A stretch of DNA of 64,000 bases from Bradyrhizobium sp. dw_411 (GCF_018449695.1 NZ_JAAVUY010000008.1:1-64000); one strand, 5' to 3'; counted from the first letter of the stretch, positions 17,510 to 25,909 are shown. Notes: generated by a model not told the origin, from the sequence alone. Made by a program: numbers and translations.

Positions 17510-17602
17510 CCCTGAAATCCTCCCGCGCATTTTACGATGCGTCGGGAGAAATTATCCGGCGATGGCGCCCATGACTGCCATATCAATCGATCTCAAAACT
17601 TA

Positions 17603-17618
17603 CCATCCCGTCTCATTT
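17603..17618. promoter_or_regulatory. Candidate AraC operator upstream of hmfA-like gene
   Basis: CCATCCCGTCTCATTT, about 94 bp upstream of the hmfA-like start. A near-identical copy (15 of 16 bases) is at 18531-18546, upstream of the neighbouring AraC gene. Two copies, each before a promoter of the same region, fit a regulator-binding site. Confidence 0.4.
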
Positions 17619-17639
17619 TCGGGTGCGTGCACTGCAATA

Positions 17640-18482
17640 TCAGCACGCCAGACGGGAGATGTTGCGAAACTCGCGCGGACTAACGCCGGCATGGTTGCGG
17701 AAGAACCGCGTGAAGTGCGCCGGTTCGACAAAGCCAAGCTCATGGCTGATGTCCTGCAGGCTCGCCGGCCGATTGAGCACCGCATCGACAGCTTGCTCCA
17801 TGCGTACGACATTCTGATAAACTTTTGGCGGCACGCCGATGGAAGATTCGAATAAACGAAACAGATGCGAACGCGACAGGCCCGCTTCCTTGGCCACGGT
17901 ATCGAGCGAAACGCTGCGCCGCATCTCGGTCCGCATCGAGGCCGCGATCTTGCGGATGCGCCAGTCGCTGGAGGCGACATTCATTTCCCGGATCGAGGCC
18001 GGGAAACTGCGCCACGGTGTGAAGCGCTCGATCACCGCGATCATCAGGTCGGACAGTGCAGCCTCATGCGCGCCGCGCGCGTCCGGGCGCGCCATCATGT
18101 CGGCCGCCAGGTTCATCGCCAGGCCGCGAATGCGCGGCGATACATCGCCGGTCGGATGACTGAAGAATCCGGGCGCGCCGCTCGCTGCCCAGCCCGGCCG
18201 GAACGCCATCAGCCATTCCGGCTCGATGTAAAGCGCGAGAATGACCGTGCGTGGCCGCTCGGGATCGTGAACATAAGAGTGCGGCTGCCAGCCATTGACC
18301 AGCACGGCCATCTGGTTGGTGAGCGGATAGACCTTGTCGCCGACGACAAATTGGGTGTCGGCGCCCTCGACCTTCAACAGCACATGGCAATGCGGATGCG
18401 CATGGCGCACCAGCGACCAGTCCATATCGAGAAGCGCAACCCGGCCAAACGCCCCGTGCGCAATTCGCAACGCCGTCGACAT
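17640..18482 (-). CDS. AraC-family transcriptional regulator (first of a paralogous pair)
   Basis: A 280-residue regulator. The N-terminal cupin-like sensor contains FGRVALLDMDWSLVRHAHPH and a later HSYVHDPERPRT; the C-terminal pair of helix-turn-helix motifs includes LDTVAKEAGLSRSHLFRLFE and LQDISHELGFVEPAHFTRFF. The start at 18482 is preferred to the ATG six bases earlier because AGGAG is then 8 bases away. Its closest relative in the window is the protein encoded at 20119-20958, with the same HAHPHxH sensor segment. It lies in line with and upstream of the hmf-like operon, so it is the likely activator. Confidence 0.9.
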   Translation of the reverse strand: MSTALRIAHGAFGRVALLDMDWSLVRHAHPHCHVLLKVEGADTQFVVGDKVYPLTNQMAVLVNGWQPHSYVHDPERPRTVILALYIEPEWLMAFRPGWAASGAPGFFSHPTGDVSPRIRGLAMNLAADMMARPDARGAHEAALSDLMIAVIERFTPWRSFPASIREMNVASSDWRIRKIAASMRTEMRRSVSLDTVAKEAGLSRSHLFRLFESSIGVPPKVYQNVVRMEQAVDAVLNRPASLQDISHELGFVEPAHFTRFFRNHAGVSPREFRNISRLAC

Positions 18483-18530
18483 AATCATCTCTCCTAAAAC
18501 CGGACGTCCGCGCTAACGCATATTGCGCGG

Positions 18531-18546
18531 CCATCCCATCTCATTT
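18531..18546. promoter_or_regulatory. Candidate AraC operator upstream of the regulator itself
   Basis: CCATCCCATCTCATTT, 49 bp upstream of the AraC start at 18482 and past the UbiD stop at 18601. It matches 17603-17618 in 15 of 16 bases, which would allow one protein to control its own gene and the hmf-like operon. Confidence 0.4.
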
Positions 18547-18600
18547 CCCCGTCTTGTGACTTCCTGGCTTGAGCCAGCGTTTGTTGTTTTTATTGAACTC

Positions 18601-20019
18601 TCAGCCCGTCACGATCCTGGCAAAGGCGGCCTTGGAATCATCCTGAAGTTCGCGCGCCAGATCGACGTTTTCAATGCCCTTGACGTGAATACGCTTGAAT
18701 TCCATCGGCTCGGTTGCAACCGGCTTGGTGGCGTCGATGCCCATTTTGGCGCTGATGCCCTCATCCGACGACGGATCGAGCTTCGAGCCCTGCGCACCGG
18801 AGACCACGACGAGATCGCGATCGGCCTGAAAGCGCGTTGCGATCGCCCATTCGATCTCGTTGGGGTCGTCGATATTCACGTCCATGTCGACCACGACAAC
18901 TTGCTTGATGTCGTAATGACCGCCAAAGGCGCCCATGATGATGTTCTTCGGCTCGCCCTGGCTCGCCTTGTCGATCTTGACCGCGAGGTGATAGCGGCAG
19001 GTGCCCCCGCGCGGCAGGCGCACATCGCGCACCGAGGGGAAGCTGCGCTGCAGATGTTCCAAGAGCGTCGCCTCGCGCGGAATGCCGCCGAGCAGAAGAT
19101 GCTCGACGCCGCCGCCGACGATGGTGTGGAAGATTGCATTCTTGCGATGCGTGATCGCATCGACATGGATGACCTCGCGGTCGGCGCGCGGCCCATAATA
19201 TTGCGGGAACTCGCCGAACGGGCCCTCGGGCTCGCGCACCTTCGGCAGGATACGGCCCTCGATCACGATTTCCGCATGCGCCGGCACGCGAACCGAATTA
19301 GTCCGGCACTTGACCATCTCGATGGGCTGGCCGAGCAGCGCGCCGGCGATTTCCATTTCGTCGTCGTCGAGGGCTGCGATGGCCTGCGATGCCAGGATGC
19401 AGGCCGGATGCACGCCGATCACCAGCGCGATCTCAAGCGCCGCGCCGGCCTCCTCCGCCATCCGGAAATAATGTTTTGTGTGCCGCGGCAACAACAAAAC
19501 GCCGATGCGATCGGGGCCGCTGACCTGGCAGCGATGGATCGAGACGTTCTGGATGCCGGTCGCGGGATTACGGGCGATCAACAGCGCGGCCGTAATGTAC
19601 GGACCGCTGTCATGCTCATTGTGTTTCGGGATCGGCAATTGCCTCAGCAGGTCGACTTCGCGATGGACGACGTCCTGCACCGGCGCCGCCGTCACCTCGA
19701 CCCATGGCAGCGGATGGCGCACCGCGTTCTGGAATCGAGAGAGCAGTTCATTACTGGCAACGCCGAGCGAATCCGCGATCCAGCTACGGTCGGCGAACAG
19801 ATTGGCGACCACGGGAATAGCGTGCCCGCTTGGCTTGGGGAACAGGACCGCGTTTTCCAGTTCGAGCTTCTTGGCCACCGCCGCCAGTTCGTCGATCAAT
19901 GAGATGCCCTCGCGGGCGACCACAAGCCGATCGGTCGCCACCAGCCGCTGCAGCCAGCTCCGTAAATCCGGATGCTGCCAGTTGCGCTCAGTGGCGGGTA
20001 TCGCCCGGCCTGCTTCCAT
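18601..20019 (-). CDS. hmfF: UbiD-family decarboxylase, HmfF-like
   Basis: A 472-residue prenylated-FMN decarboxylase. The conserved pair of acidic residues is in REPEGPFGEFPQYYG and the arginine of the catalytic Arg-Glu-Glu set is probably in VSIHRCQVSG. Other family segments are GVHPACILAS and GGIPREATLLEHL. UbiD enzymes remove CO2 from unsaturated or aromatic acids and need prenyl-FMN made by a UbiX partner, which is not in this window. With GMC oxidase and furoyl-CoA genes nearby, HmfF (2,5-furandicarboxylate to 2-furoate) is the best match. The start at 20019 follows CGGAGGACGTA; the frame stays open 87 bp further upstream. Confidence 0.82.
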   Translation of the reverse strand: MEAGRAIPATERNWQHPDLRSWLQRLVATDRLVVAREGISLIDELAAVAKKLELENAVLFPKPSGHAIPVVANLFADRSWIADSLGVASNELLSRFQNAVRHPLPWVEVTAAPVQDVVHREVDLLRQLPIPKHNEHDSGPYITAALLIARNPATGIQNVSIHRCQVSGPDRIGVLLLPRHTKHYFRMAEEAGAALEIALVIGVHPACILASQAIAALDDDEMEIAGALLGQPIEMVKCRTNSVRVPAHAEIVIEGRILPKVREPEGPFGEFPQYYGPRADREVIHVDAITHRKNAIFHTIVGGGVEHLLLGGIPREATLLEHLQRSFPSVRDVRLPRGGTCRYHLAVKIDKASQGEPKNIIMGAFGGHYDIKQVVVVDMDVNIDDPNEIEWAIATRFQADRDLVVVSGAQGSKLDPSSDEGISAKMGIDATKPVATEPMEFKRIHVKGIENVDLARELQDDSKAAFARIVTG

Positions 20020-20036
20020 TACGTCCTCCGTTTGGC

Positions 20037-20051
20037 TTGGTCCGAGACCAA
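20037..20051. promoter_or_regulatory. Palindrome upstream of UbiD gene
   Basis: TTGGTCCGAGACCAA, a perfect 6-bp dyad with a 3-base centre, 18 bp upstream of the UbiD start. A second short palindrome, TGCTGCCATGCAGCA, lies at 20091-20105. Either could be an operator for the UbiD gene. Confidence 0.35.
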
Positions 20052-20118
20052 AGCACTGGAAATCCCCTGATATCAAGCCGGGTTCCGCTCTGCTGCCATG
20101 CAGCAACTGTTTGGCTAG

Positions 20119-20958
20119 TTAACCGACCTGGGCCAAGACGCGGCGGTATTGATTGGGCGATGTGCCCGTGTGCTGCTGAAAAAAGCGCGTGAAATTGCTC
20201 TGGGCGCTGAAGCCGAGTTCCTCTGAGATGCTGCCGATCTCGTTATCGTATTGCCGCAGCCGGCCAACCGCGGTTTCAACGCGCAACGCGTTGACGTAGA
20301 CGCGGGGGCTGACGCCGGTGCAGCTACGGAACAGATGATTGAAATGCGGCCGGGACAGGCCGGATACCCGAGCCACCTGATCGAGGTCCACCGCTTCGGC
20401 GGCGGATTCGCGGATATGCCGCAGCGCCCGGCCGATGCGGTAGTCGCTCACACCGCGCGGCCGGTGAAGGCCCGCGGCGCGCTCCCGCCAGTCCGAAAAT
20501 CCATAGGCCACGTTCAAACAGAGATCGAGGATCAGTTCCTGCAGCTCGTCATGTCCCTGCGACGGATCCGCCATTCGCCGCACCACGCCGGCGCGCAGCC
20601 GGTCGATCTCGCCGGTGATCGCAATCCCCGCCTGCGGAAAGAAACCGGGCTCAGCGCAACTGACAAAATGGCGATCGGCCTGCGCGAGCCAGCCGGGCTC
20701 TATATAGAGTGCGAGGAACAGCGTCCGCTCGGCGCCACGACTGTGTTCATAGGCATGCTGCTGCCATGAATTGACCGCGACCAGGGTGTCGCTGCGCAAC
20801 GGAACCGTCTGCCCTTCGACGACGAAATTCTGGTCGGGGCCGCTCGCCTTGAAGATCAGGTGATAATGCGGGTGCGCATGGTCCACCAGCGAGGTGTCCA
20901 TGTCGAGAAGGGCGACGCGTCCGAAGCGGCCCTGCAGGATGCTCAAAGCCCTGGTCAC
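20119..20958 (-). CDS. AraC-family transcriptional regulator (second of a paralogous pair)
   Basis: A 279-residue protein, paralogous to the regulator at 17640-18482: its sensor reads FGRVALLDMDTSLVDHAHPH and the DNA-binding half contains LDQVARVSGLSRPHFNHLFR and GSISEELGFSAQSNFTRFFQ. The GTG at 20958 is chosen as the start because GGAG lies 9 bases upstream and the N-terminus (VTRALSILQG) then aligns with MSTALRIAHG of the paralogue; a TTG at 20988 is the longer option. It sits just upstream of the UbiD gene on the same strand and may control it. Confidence 0.88.
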   Translation of the reverse strand: MTRALSILQGRFGRVALLDMDTSLVDHAHPHYHLIFKASGPDQNFVVEGQTVPLRSDTLVAVNSWQQHAYEHSRGAERTLFLALYIEPGWLAQADRHFVSCAEPGFFPQAGIAITGEIDRLRAGVVRRMADPSQGHDELQELILDLCLNVAYGFSDWRERAAGLHRPRGVSDYRIGRALRHIRESAAEAVDLDQVARVSGLSRPHFNHLFRSCTGVSPRVYVNALRVETAVGRLRQYDNEIGSISEELGFSAQSNFTRFFQQHTGTSPNQYRRVLAQVG

Positions 20959-21050
20959 AGCAGATATCTCCGACCGGGGCTTATCCAAATCCCGGTCACG
21001 CTGTCATCAGGATACGCCGAATTGCCCGTGACCGGTATGTGTCATCGGAC

Positions 21051-21072
21051 AAAAAATCATCCGGAATGATAA
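21051..21072. promoter_or_regulatory. Operator-like repeat, copy 1
   Basis: A 22-base site with core ATCATCCGGAATGATAA, an imperfect dyad (ATCAT / ATGAT), about 95 bp upstream of the AraC start at 20958. Copy 2 at 21856-21877 matches it in 21 of 22 bases. The two flank the DUF1989 gene. Confidence 0.45.
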
Positions 21073-21082
21073 GCGGCGGCCG

Positions 21083-21721
21083 CTAGTTCCCAACCGGCGC
21101 TGCGGTCACGACCACCTCAACGGGTGTCGGTGCAAAACCCGCCGCCGGATTGTGCTGCTGCGGGCAGTTCGAGATCACCACCAGCACCGGCATCTCGGCC
21201 CTCAGCACCACGTAATCGCCGGCCTTGGACACGCCGTCGGCAATCCTGATGTCGCCGTCCGCGGTGAATGGCACGCGCATGAAGAAATTGATGTTGGAGA
21301 CGATCTGCGAGGGCGACATCGCCCATTTGGCCAGTTCCGCGATGAAATTGGTCCGGCAGCTCTCCGTCTTGACGACGCCGTAGCGCACCTTGTCGATCTC
21401 GCAGCTACAGCATCCCGCCAGCGTATCGTGATAGCCGCAGGTATCCTCGACGACCGTCATCATCTCGCGGGCGAGGTCCGAATAGATCTTCGAGCCTTTG
21501 GTGATGTAGAGCGACTTGTTCAGCTTGACGGTGTTGGGAAGATTGATGCGATCCAGCGGCAGTTCGGCACTGTAGCACAGGAAGTCGATCGCCTGCTGAC
21601 CCATCGTGTCGATCAGCGTCAGGGTCTGGCCCGGTTCGAGACGCGCGGACCAACTTGTCTTTGCCGCCACCGTTTCGCGAAGAATGATTTTGCCCTGCTG
21701 AGGTTCTGTAGAAGCATTCAT
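21083..21721 (-). CDS. DUF1989 (urea carboxylase-associated family) protein
   Basis: A 212-residue protein of the DUF1989 family, also called urea-amidolyase-associated proteins. Typical segments are LEPGQTLTLIDTMGQQAIDF, LTI-like KLNKSLYITKGSKIYSD, and the conserved cysteine/histidine region DTCGYHDTLAGCCS, which could bind a metal. The C-terminal half has NINFFMRVPF and a final barrel strand. The family's chemistry is not established; its usual neighbours are urea carboxylase or amine-transport genes, neither of which is here. It lies between two near-identical operator-like sites and diverges from the hydroxylase at 21980. Confidence 0.82.
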   Translation of the reverse strand: MNASTEPQQGKIILRETVAAKTSWSARLEPGQTLTLIDTMGQQAIDFLCYSAELPLDRINLPNTVKLNKSLYITKGSKIYSDLAREMMTVVEDTCGYHDTLAGCCSCEIDKVRYGVVKTESCRTNFIAELAKWAMSPSQIVSNINFFMRVPFTADGDIRIADGVSKAGDYVVLRAEMPVLVVISNCPQQHNPAAGFAPTPVEVVVTAAPVGN

Positions 21722-21855
21722 GATTTCACCCTATCGATCGAACCGGCGCGTCCATCTCATCATTTTCTTCAAGCCAGCGAAACAGGGATCTGGACGCCTT
21801 AGGCCTGCAGGTTCGCCGCGCCTGCGGTCGCGTTTCTCTCCACCGACACACGGCG

Positions 21856-21877
21856 AAAAAATCATCCGAAATGATAA
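21856..21877. promoter_or_regulatory. Operator-like repeat, copy 2
   Basis: A 22-base site with core ATCATCCGAAATGATAA, differing at one base from 21051-21072. It lies in the divergent region between the DUF1989 start (21721) and the hydroxylase start (21980), so it could act on both. Confidence 0.45.
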
Positions 21878-21979
21878 ATCGCCCGCGCTACGGCTAAGCA
21901 CGCCGGCACGCCACGGCCTATGCTTGCCCTCAAACATAACGGCGGAACCACGCCGGCCGTATAATCGAGGGAGCGAACC

Positions 21980-22798
21980 ATGGACGTTGTATTTCAGGAC
22001 GCGAGCCGCGATCGCCGCGAGCAGGAACGCCAGCAGATCTTTCGCGACAGGTTCGTCGCGGAAACGCCGCCCTGGTATCACGGCGCGATCCATCTCGGCT
22101 TTACGCTTTTGACCACGGGCGTCGCGATGTGGCTGTGCTGGACCCGCATCCATAATGCCGGCCTGGAATGGCTGCTGGTGATTCCGATCGCGCTGTTCGG
22201 CAACTGGATCGAATGGGCCGCGCATCGCTACATTCTGCATCGCCCGGTGAAGGGGCTGGAGATGATCTACAAGCGCCACTGCACGGTGCATCACCAGTTC
22301 TTCACCCATCACGATCTGACCTATCACGGCCACAAGGAATGGCGCGCGCTATTGTTTCCGCCCTTCGCGCCGCTCGGTTTCGTGCTCGCCGCGCTGCCGC
22401 CAGCACTCCTGCTCGGCGTAATCATCTCGGCCAATGCCGGCTACATCACCGTGTTCACGATGGCTGCCTATTATCTGATGTATGAAGGCCTGCACACGCT
22501 GTCGCATCTGGACGACGCGCGGCACCCTTATCTGAAATATATTCCGCTCATCAATACCGTGCGCCGGATGCACACCATCCACCACGTGCTCGGCTTCATG
22601 CAGACCCGCAATTTCAACCTCACCTTTCCGATTTGCGACGCCTTGTTCGGCACCAGCGATCTCGACCGCGGGCTGGTCGGCACGCTGTTCAACGGAAATT
22701 CCAACGCACATATGAGACGGGATTTGCTGCCGCACGACCCCGGCATCGCCGTGCCGCAGCTCGACAGCGGCGGGAGCGAAGCAGCGAAGACGGTTTGA
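21980..22798 (+). CDS. Fatty acid hydroxylase/sterol desaturase superfamily membrane protein
   Basis: A 272-residue integral membrane protein with the diiron histidine boxes of the superfamily: AAHRYILHRP, CTVHHQFFTHHD, HTLSHLDDARHP and RMHTIHHVLG. Two pairs of hydrophobic helices (FTLLTTGVAMWLCW and WLLVIPIALFGNWIEW; PLGFVLAALPPALLLGVII and the following) match the four-helix topology. The enzyme would use O2 and two irons to hydroxylate or desaturate a lipid substrate. The start follows GAGGGAGCGAACC. The natural lipid is unknown; hopanoid, carotenoid and fatty-acid substrates all occur in this family. Confidence 0.85.
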   Translation: MDVVFQDASRDRREQERQQIFRDRFVAETPPWYHGAIHLGFTLLTTGVAMWLCWTRIHNAGLEWLLVIPIALFGNWIEWAAHRYILHRPVKGLEMIYKRHCTVHHQFFTHHDLTYHGHKEWRALLFPPFAPLGFVLAALPPALLLGVIISANAGYITVFTMAAYYLMYEGLHTLSHLDDARHPYLKYIPLINTVRRMHTIHHVLGFMQTRNFNLTFPICDALFGTSDLDRGLVGTLFNGNSNAHMRRDLLPHDPGIAVPQLDSGGSEAAKTV

Positions 22799-22809
22799 AA
22801 ACAACGATT

Positions 22810-22887
22810 CCGTCATTGCGAGCGAAGCGAAGTCCATCGTCCCGCGTAAAGAAAGAATGGATTGCTTCGCTTCGCTCGCAATGACGG
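22810..22887. repeat. Perfect 21-bp inverted repeat element
   Basis: The arms at 22810-22830 and 22867-22887 are exact reverse complements, built on CGTCATTGCGAGCGAAGCGA, with a 36-base spacer. It is a frequent intergenic element in Bradyrhizobium-type genomes and lies just past the hydroxylase stop, where it may stabilise or end the mRNA. Confidence 0.75.
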
Positions 22888-22922
22888 TATTCTCCATCGT
22901 CGCCCCCAACTCTCCACCCGTC

Positions 22923-22942
22923 GTCCCGGCGAACGCCGGGAC
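22923..22942. repeat. Intergenic GC hairpin repeat
   Basis: GTCCCGGCG-AA-CGCCGGGAC, a perfect 9-bp stem, the recognisable core of another Rhizobiales intergenic repeat. The surrounding 22888-23084 DNA shows no convincing gene and contains further fragments of the same repeat type. Confidence 0.6.
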
Positions 22943-23084
22943 CCATACGCCGTGCCGTTATTGTAAAGAACGGTGTTTATAGACCTTCGCGCAACACCAC
23001 GTCCTGTGGTTATGGGCTCAAGGCCGGGACGACGGTGTGGAGACACGGGCCCGTCATCCCGCGGCTCATCATGCCGGCAAAAAT

Positions 23085-23558
23085 TCAGCCGCGGCGCGCC
23101 GCTTCGATGGCCGCGACGTCTATCTTCTTCATGGTCATCATCGCTTCGAACACGCGCTTGGCTTCGTCGCCGCCGGCCGCCATCGCCTCGGTCAGCGCAC
23201 GCGGCGTGATCTGCCACGAAATGCCCCATTTGTCCTTGCACCAGCCGCACATATTTTCCTGGCCGCCATTGCCGACGATGGCGCTCCAGTAGCGGTCGGT
23301 CTCGGCCTGATCGTCGGTCGCGATCTGAAACGAGAAGGCCTCGCTGTGATTGAACGCAGGACCGCCGTTAAGGCCGATGCAGGAAACACCGGCCACCGTG
23401 AATTCGACGACGAGCACATCTCCCTGTTTGCCGGAGGGGTAGTCGCCCGGCGCACGGCGAACGGCGACGACCGCGCTGTCGGGAAAGGTCTCCGCATAAA
23501 AGCGGGCAGCGGCTTCGGCACCCCCGTGGTACCAGAGACAAATCGTGTTCTTTGCCAT
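23085..23558 (-). CDS. VOC superfamily protein, PhnB-like
   Basis: A 157-residue glyoxalase/bleomycin-resistance fold protein of the PhnB ('3-demethylubiquinone-9 3-methyltransferase' mis-named) type. It begins MAKNTICLWYHGGAEAAARF with the segment FYAETFPDSAVVAVRRAPGD, and contains FSFQIATDDQAETDRYWSAI and WCKDKWGISWQITPRAL, the normal metal-site region. The start at 23558 follows AAAGGATATGCG; the frame stays open upstream but that part resembles no protein. The function is unknown; PhnB-like proteins are often stress or detoxification proteins. Confidence 0.85.
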   Translation of the reverse strand: MAKNTICLWYHGGAEAAARFYAETFPDSAVVAVRRAPGDYPSGKQGDVLVVEFTVAGVSCIGLNGGPAFNHSEAFSFQIATDDQAETDRYWSAIVGNGGQENMCGWCKDKWGISWQITPRALTEAMAAGGDEAKRVFEAMMTMKKIDVAAIEAARRG

Positions 23559-23601
23559 CGCATATCCTTTCGACTGGAACCGGTCGCAAGTTTGCAAGAT
23601 C

Positions 23602-23635
23602 GTAGGATGGGTAGAGCATTTGCGAAACCCATCGC
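23602..23635. repeat. Copy of the GTAGGATGGGT intergenic repeat
   Basis: Shares GTAGGATGGGT, GAGC and GCGAAACCCATC with 5936-5970. It includes GATGGGT at 23606-23612 and its complement ACCCATC at 23627-23633. It lies between the VOC gene and the small membrane gene. Confidence 0.6.
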
Positions 23636-23759
23636 TTTGCCGCACGCAAGGGCCGCGCCAAATTTTTACGAGGTTTGGATCGACAGACGATCGATGCGGG
23701 TTTCGCGCATGCTTCGACACGACCCGGTCATATGCGACCGCGACAAATCCCGTTCCCGT

Positions 23760-23882
23760 TTATCGCCGCCGGCCTTCCGCCAGCATGATAATGCCGGTCC
23801 CCACCACGACAAAAACGATGATTGCGGCGAGCACTTCCACCGAGACCACGGTCTCGTACCAGTTGCTCCAAAATTCAAGCAT
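23760..23882 (-). CDS. 40-residue single-span membrane protein
   Basis: A short open frame beginning MLEFWSNWYETVVSVEVLAA and ending with a basic tail GRRR. A single hydrophobic segment spans roughly residues 17-34 (VLAAIIVFVVVGTGIIML), flanked by an acidic N-terminal part and an arginine-rich C-terminus, so the N-terminus is probably outside. AGAGG stands 9 bases before the ATG. It lies 206 bp downstream of the xoxF stop, on the same strand. No function is recognised. Its orderly layout and ribosome binding site make a real small protein likely, although it could still be chance. Confidence 0.6.
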   Translation of the reverse strand: MLEFWSNWYETVVSVEVLAAIIVFVVVGTGIIMLAEGRRR

Positions 23883-24088
23883 GCGCTGACCTCTATTGAA
23901 AGCGCGCGCCCGGCACTGAGAAAATCAACGTGCGATCGGTTGGTCGGCCGTGGCGCGATCGTTCCATTTTGGCCGGCCTGCCGGACGGATGGCGTGGCCG
24001 GCAGCGTATGGCGCAGCCGGCCTTCTCCATACAACGTCGCTACAACGCGTTACCTTCTGCAACACGCCAGGAGTTAGTTCCCTCTGCG

Positions 24089-25909
24089 TCAGCCATCGGG
24101 CAGCGAGAACACCGTGAGCTGGCCACCCAGCGCCGTGTAACCGTGCAAGCCGGCATAGCCTCCGACGGCGCCCAATCCGGCGGTGGGCTCGGTCAAGCCG
24201 GCAGCCAGGCCAATGCCGGCCCAACCACCCACGCCGGAGAGAACGGCAATGTGCTGCTTCCCGTTACGCTCGTAACTCGTCACGTTTCCGATGATGCCGG
24301 AAGGTGTTTTGAACTTGAAGAGGTCCTTGCCGGTCTTGGCATCGACAGCCTTGAGATAACCCTCGAGCGTCCCGTAGAACACAACGTTGCCGGCGGTTGC
24401 CAGCGCACCCGACCAGACCGAGAATTGCTCTTTCTTCGACCAGACGATCTTGCCGGTGCGGGCGTCCCAGGCAATGAAGTTGCCCATGTGGCTCTCGCCG
24501 GGAGGCGGGTACATCGACAAGGTCGCCCCGACATAAGGCTGCCCGGCCGTGTAGTTCACCCTGAACGGCTCGTAATCCATGCAGACATGGTTGGTCGGCA
24601 CGTAGAACAGGCCGGTGCCGGGAGAGAACGCGGCAGGCTGTTGATCCTTGGTTCCAAGCGCAGCCGGGCAGATCCCCCTCACATTGGTATCCTCGCGCTT
24701 GGTGGAGTATTTCGGATCGGCGATAGGACGGCCATAGGTCGGCGAGGCCTTGTCGGTATCGACCTTGATGGCCCAGTTGACTGCCGGATCGTACTTTTCA
24801 GCGACGATGAGCTCGCCGTTGGTTCGGTCGAGTGTGTAAGCAAAACCATTTCGATCGAAGTGAACCAGGAGTTTCCGCGCCGTCCCGCCGATGGTCTGGT
24901 CGGTCAGGATCATTTCATTGACGCCGTCATAGTCCCACTCGTCGTGTGGCGTCATCTGGTACACCCATTTGGCGATCCCGGTATCGGCATCGCGCGCGAA
25001 GATGCTCATCGACCATTTGTTGTCGCCGGGCCGCTGGCTCGGATTCCAGGTACCGGGATTGGCCGAGCCGTAATAGACCAGATTGAGTTCGGGGTCGTAG
25101 GAGTACCATCCCCACGTCGTCGACCCGCCAAGCTTCCACTGCTCGGCGTGCCATGTCTTGAGGCTCGAATCGGGGCCGACCGGCTTGCCGAGTTCCGTCG
25201 TCTTCTGCGGATCGATCAGCATTTCATTGTCCGGACCGACCGAATAGGCGCGCCATGCCCGCGTGCCGGTTTTCATGTCGTACGCCGTCATCGAACCGCG
25301 AACCGCAAACTCGCCGCCGGAGATGCCGACGAAGACCTTGTCCTTGATCACCATCGGTGCCGAAGTCCCGGTCTCGCCCTTCGACGGATCGCCATTCCTG
25401 GCCGACCAGGCCACCTTGCCGGTCTTGGCATCGAGTGCGACCAGCGTCGTGTCGGCCTGATACAGGAAGACCTTGCCATCGGCGTAGGCCAAGCCACGAT
25501 TGACGGTATCGCAGCACATGACCGCGACGACATCGGGGTCTTGCCTGGGTTCGTATTTCCAAAGGATCTTGCCGTCATTGTTCAGATCAAGTGCATAGAC
25601 AGGATTCGGAAATGGACCATGGACGAACATGACATTGCCGATCACCAACGGGCCGCCTTCGTGCCCGCGCAGAACGCCGGTCGAAAACGTCCAGTTCACC
25701 TGCAATTTGGTGGCATTCTCCGAGGTGATCTGATTGAGCCGCGAATAGCGATGGTTGGCGTAGTTACCGGTCGGCATCACCCAGTCCTTCGGGTTTTGCG
25801 ACATCTTGATGAGTTCTTCGTTTGCATTCGCCGCGCCGGCAACAAGCACGGCGGCTGCGCTGAAGCAGATTTTTGAGCTGAAGCTGATTTTCGAAAAGAG
25901 AGGGCGCAT
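24089..25909 (-). CDS. xoxF: XoxF-type lanthanide-dependent PQQ methanol dehydrogenase
   Basis: A 606-residue periplasmic eight-bladed PQQ enzyme with a signal peptide (about residues 1-30, ending AANAN). The vicinal disulfide cysteines are C132-C133 (VMCCDT). Metal ligands are E200 (SGGEFAVRG) and N284 (SANPGTW). The catalytic aspartate is D326 in PHDEWDYDG, and D328, two residues later, is the extra aspartate that marks lanthanide-using XoxF; calcium-type MxaF has alanine there. It would oxidise methanol (or another short alcohol) and pass electrons to a cytochrome c. No xoxG cytochrome or xoxJ gene is beside it. CAGGGAGAACTCTG precedes the ATG. Confidence 0.93.
   Translation of the reverse strand: MRPLFSKISFSSKICFSAAAVLVAGAANANEELIKMSQNPKDWVMPTGNYANHRYSRLNQITSENATKLQVNWTFSTGVLRGHEGGPLVIGNVMFVHGPFPNPVYALDLNNDGKILWKYEPRQDPDVVAVMCCDTVNRGLAYADGKVFLYQADTTLVALDAKTGKVAWSARNGDPSKGETGTSAPMVIKDKVFVGISGGEFAVRGSMTAYDMKTGTRAWRAYSVGPDNEMLIDPQKTTELGKPVGPDSSLKTWHAEQWKLGGSTTWGWYSYDPELNLVYYGSANPGTWNPSQRPGDNKWSMSIFARDADTGIAKWVYQMTPHDEWDYDGVNEMILTDQTIGGTARKLLVHFDRNGFAYTLDRTNGELIVAEKYDPAVNWAIKVDTDKASPTYGRPIADPKYSTKREDTNVRGICPAALGTKDQQPAAFSPGTGLFYVPTNHVCMDYEPFRVNYTAGQPYVGATLSMYPPPGESHMGNFIAWDARTGKIVWSKKEQFSVWSGALATAGNVVFYGTLEGYLKAVDAKTGKDLFKFKTPSGIIGNVTSYERNGKQHIAVLSGVGGWAGIGLAAGLTEPTAGLGAVGGYAGLHGYTALGGQLTVFSLPDG

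Noticed and set aside
18523..19902. A 459-codon plus-strand frame across the UbiD gene
   Set aside because: Antisense shadow; UbiD motifs on the minus strand are complete and no ribosome binding site precedes the plus frame.
22900..23060. Direct and inverted GC-rich repeats as a possible CRISPR array
   Set aside because: Units are of unequal length with no regular spacers and no cas genes; they are dispersed intergenic repeats.
23930..25876. A 648-codon open frame on the plus strand across xoxF
   Set aside because: Antisense to XoxF, whose catalytic residues are all intact; the antisense product is Arg/Asp/His-rich with no family pattern.
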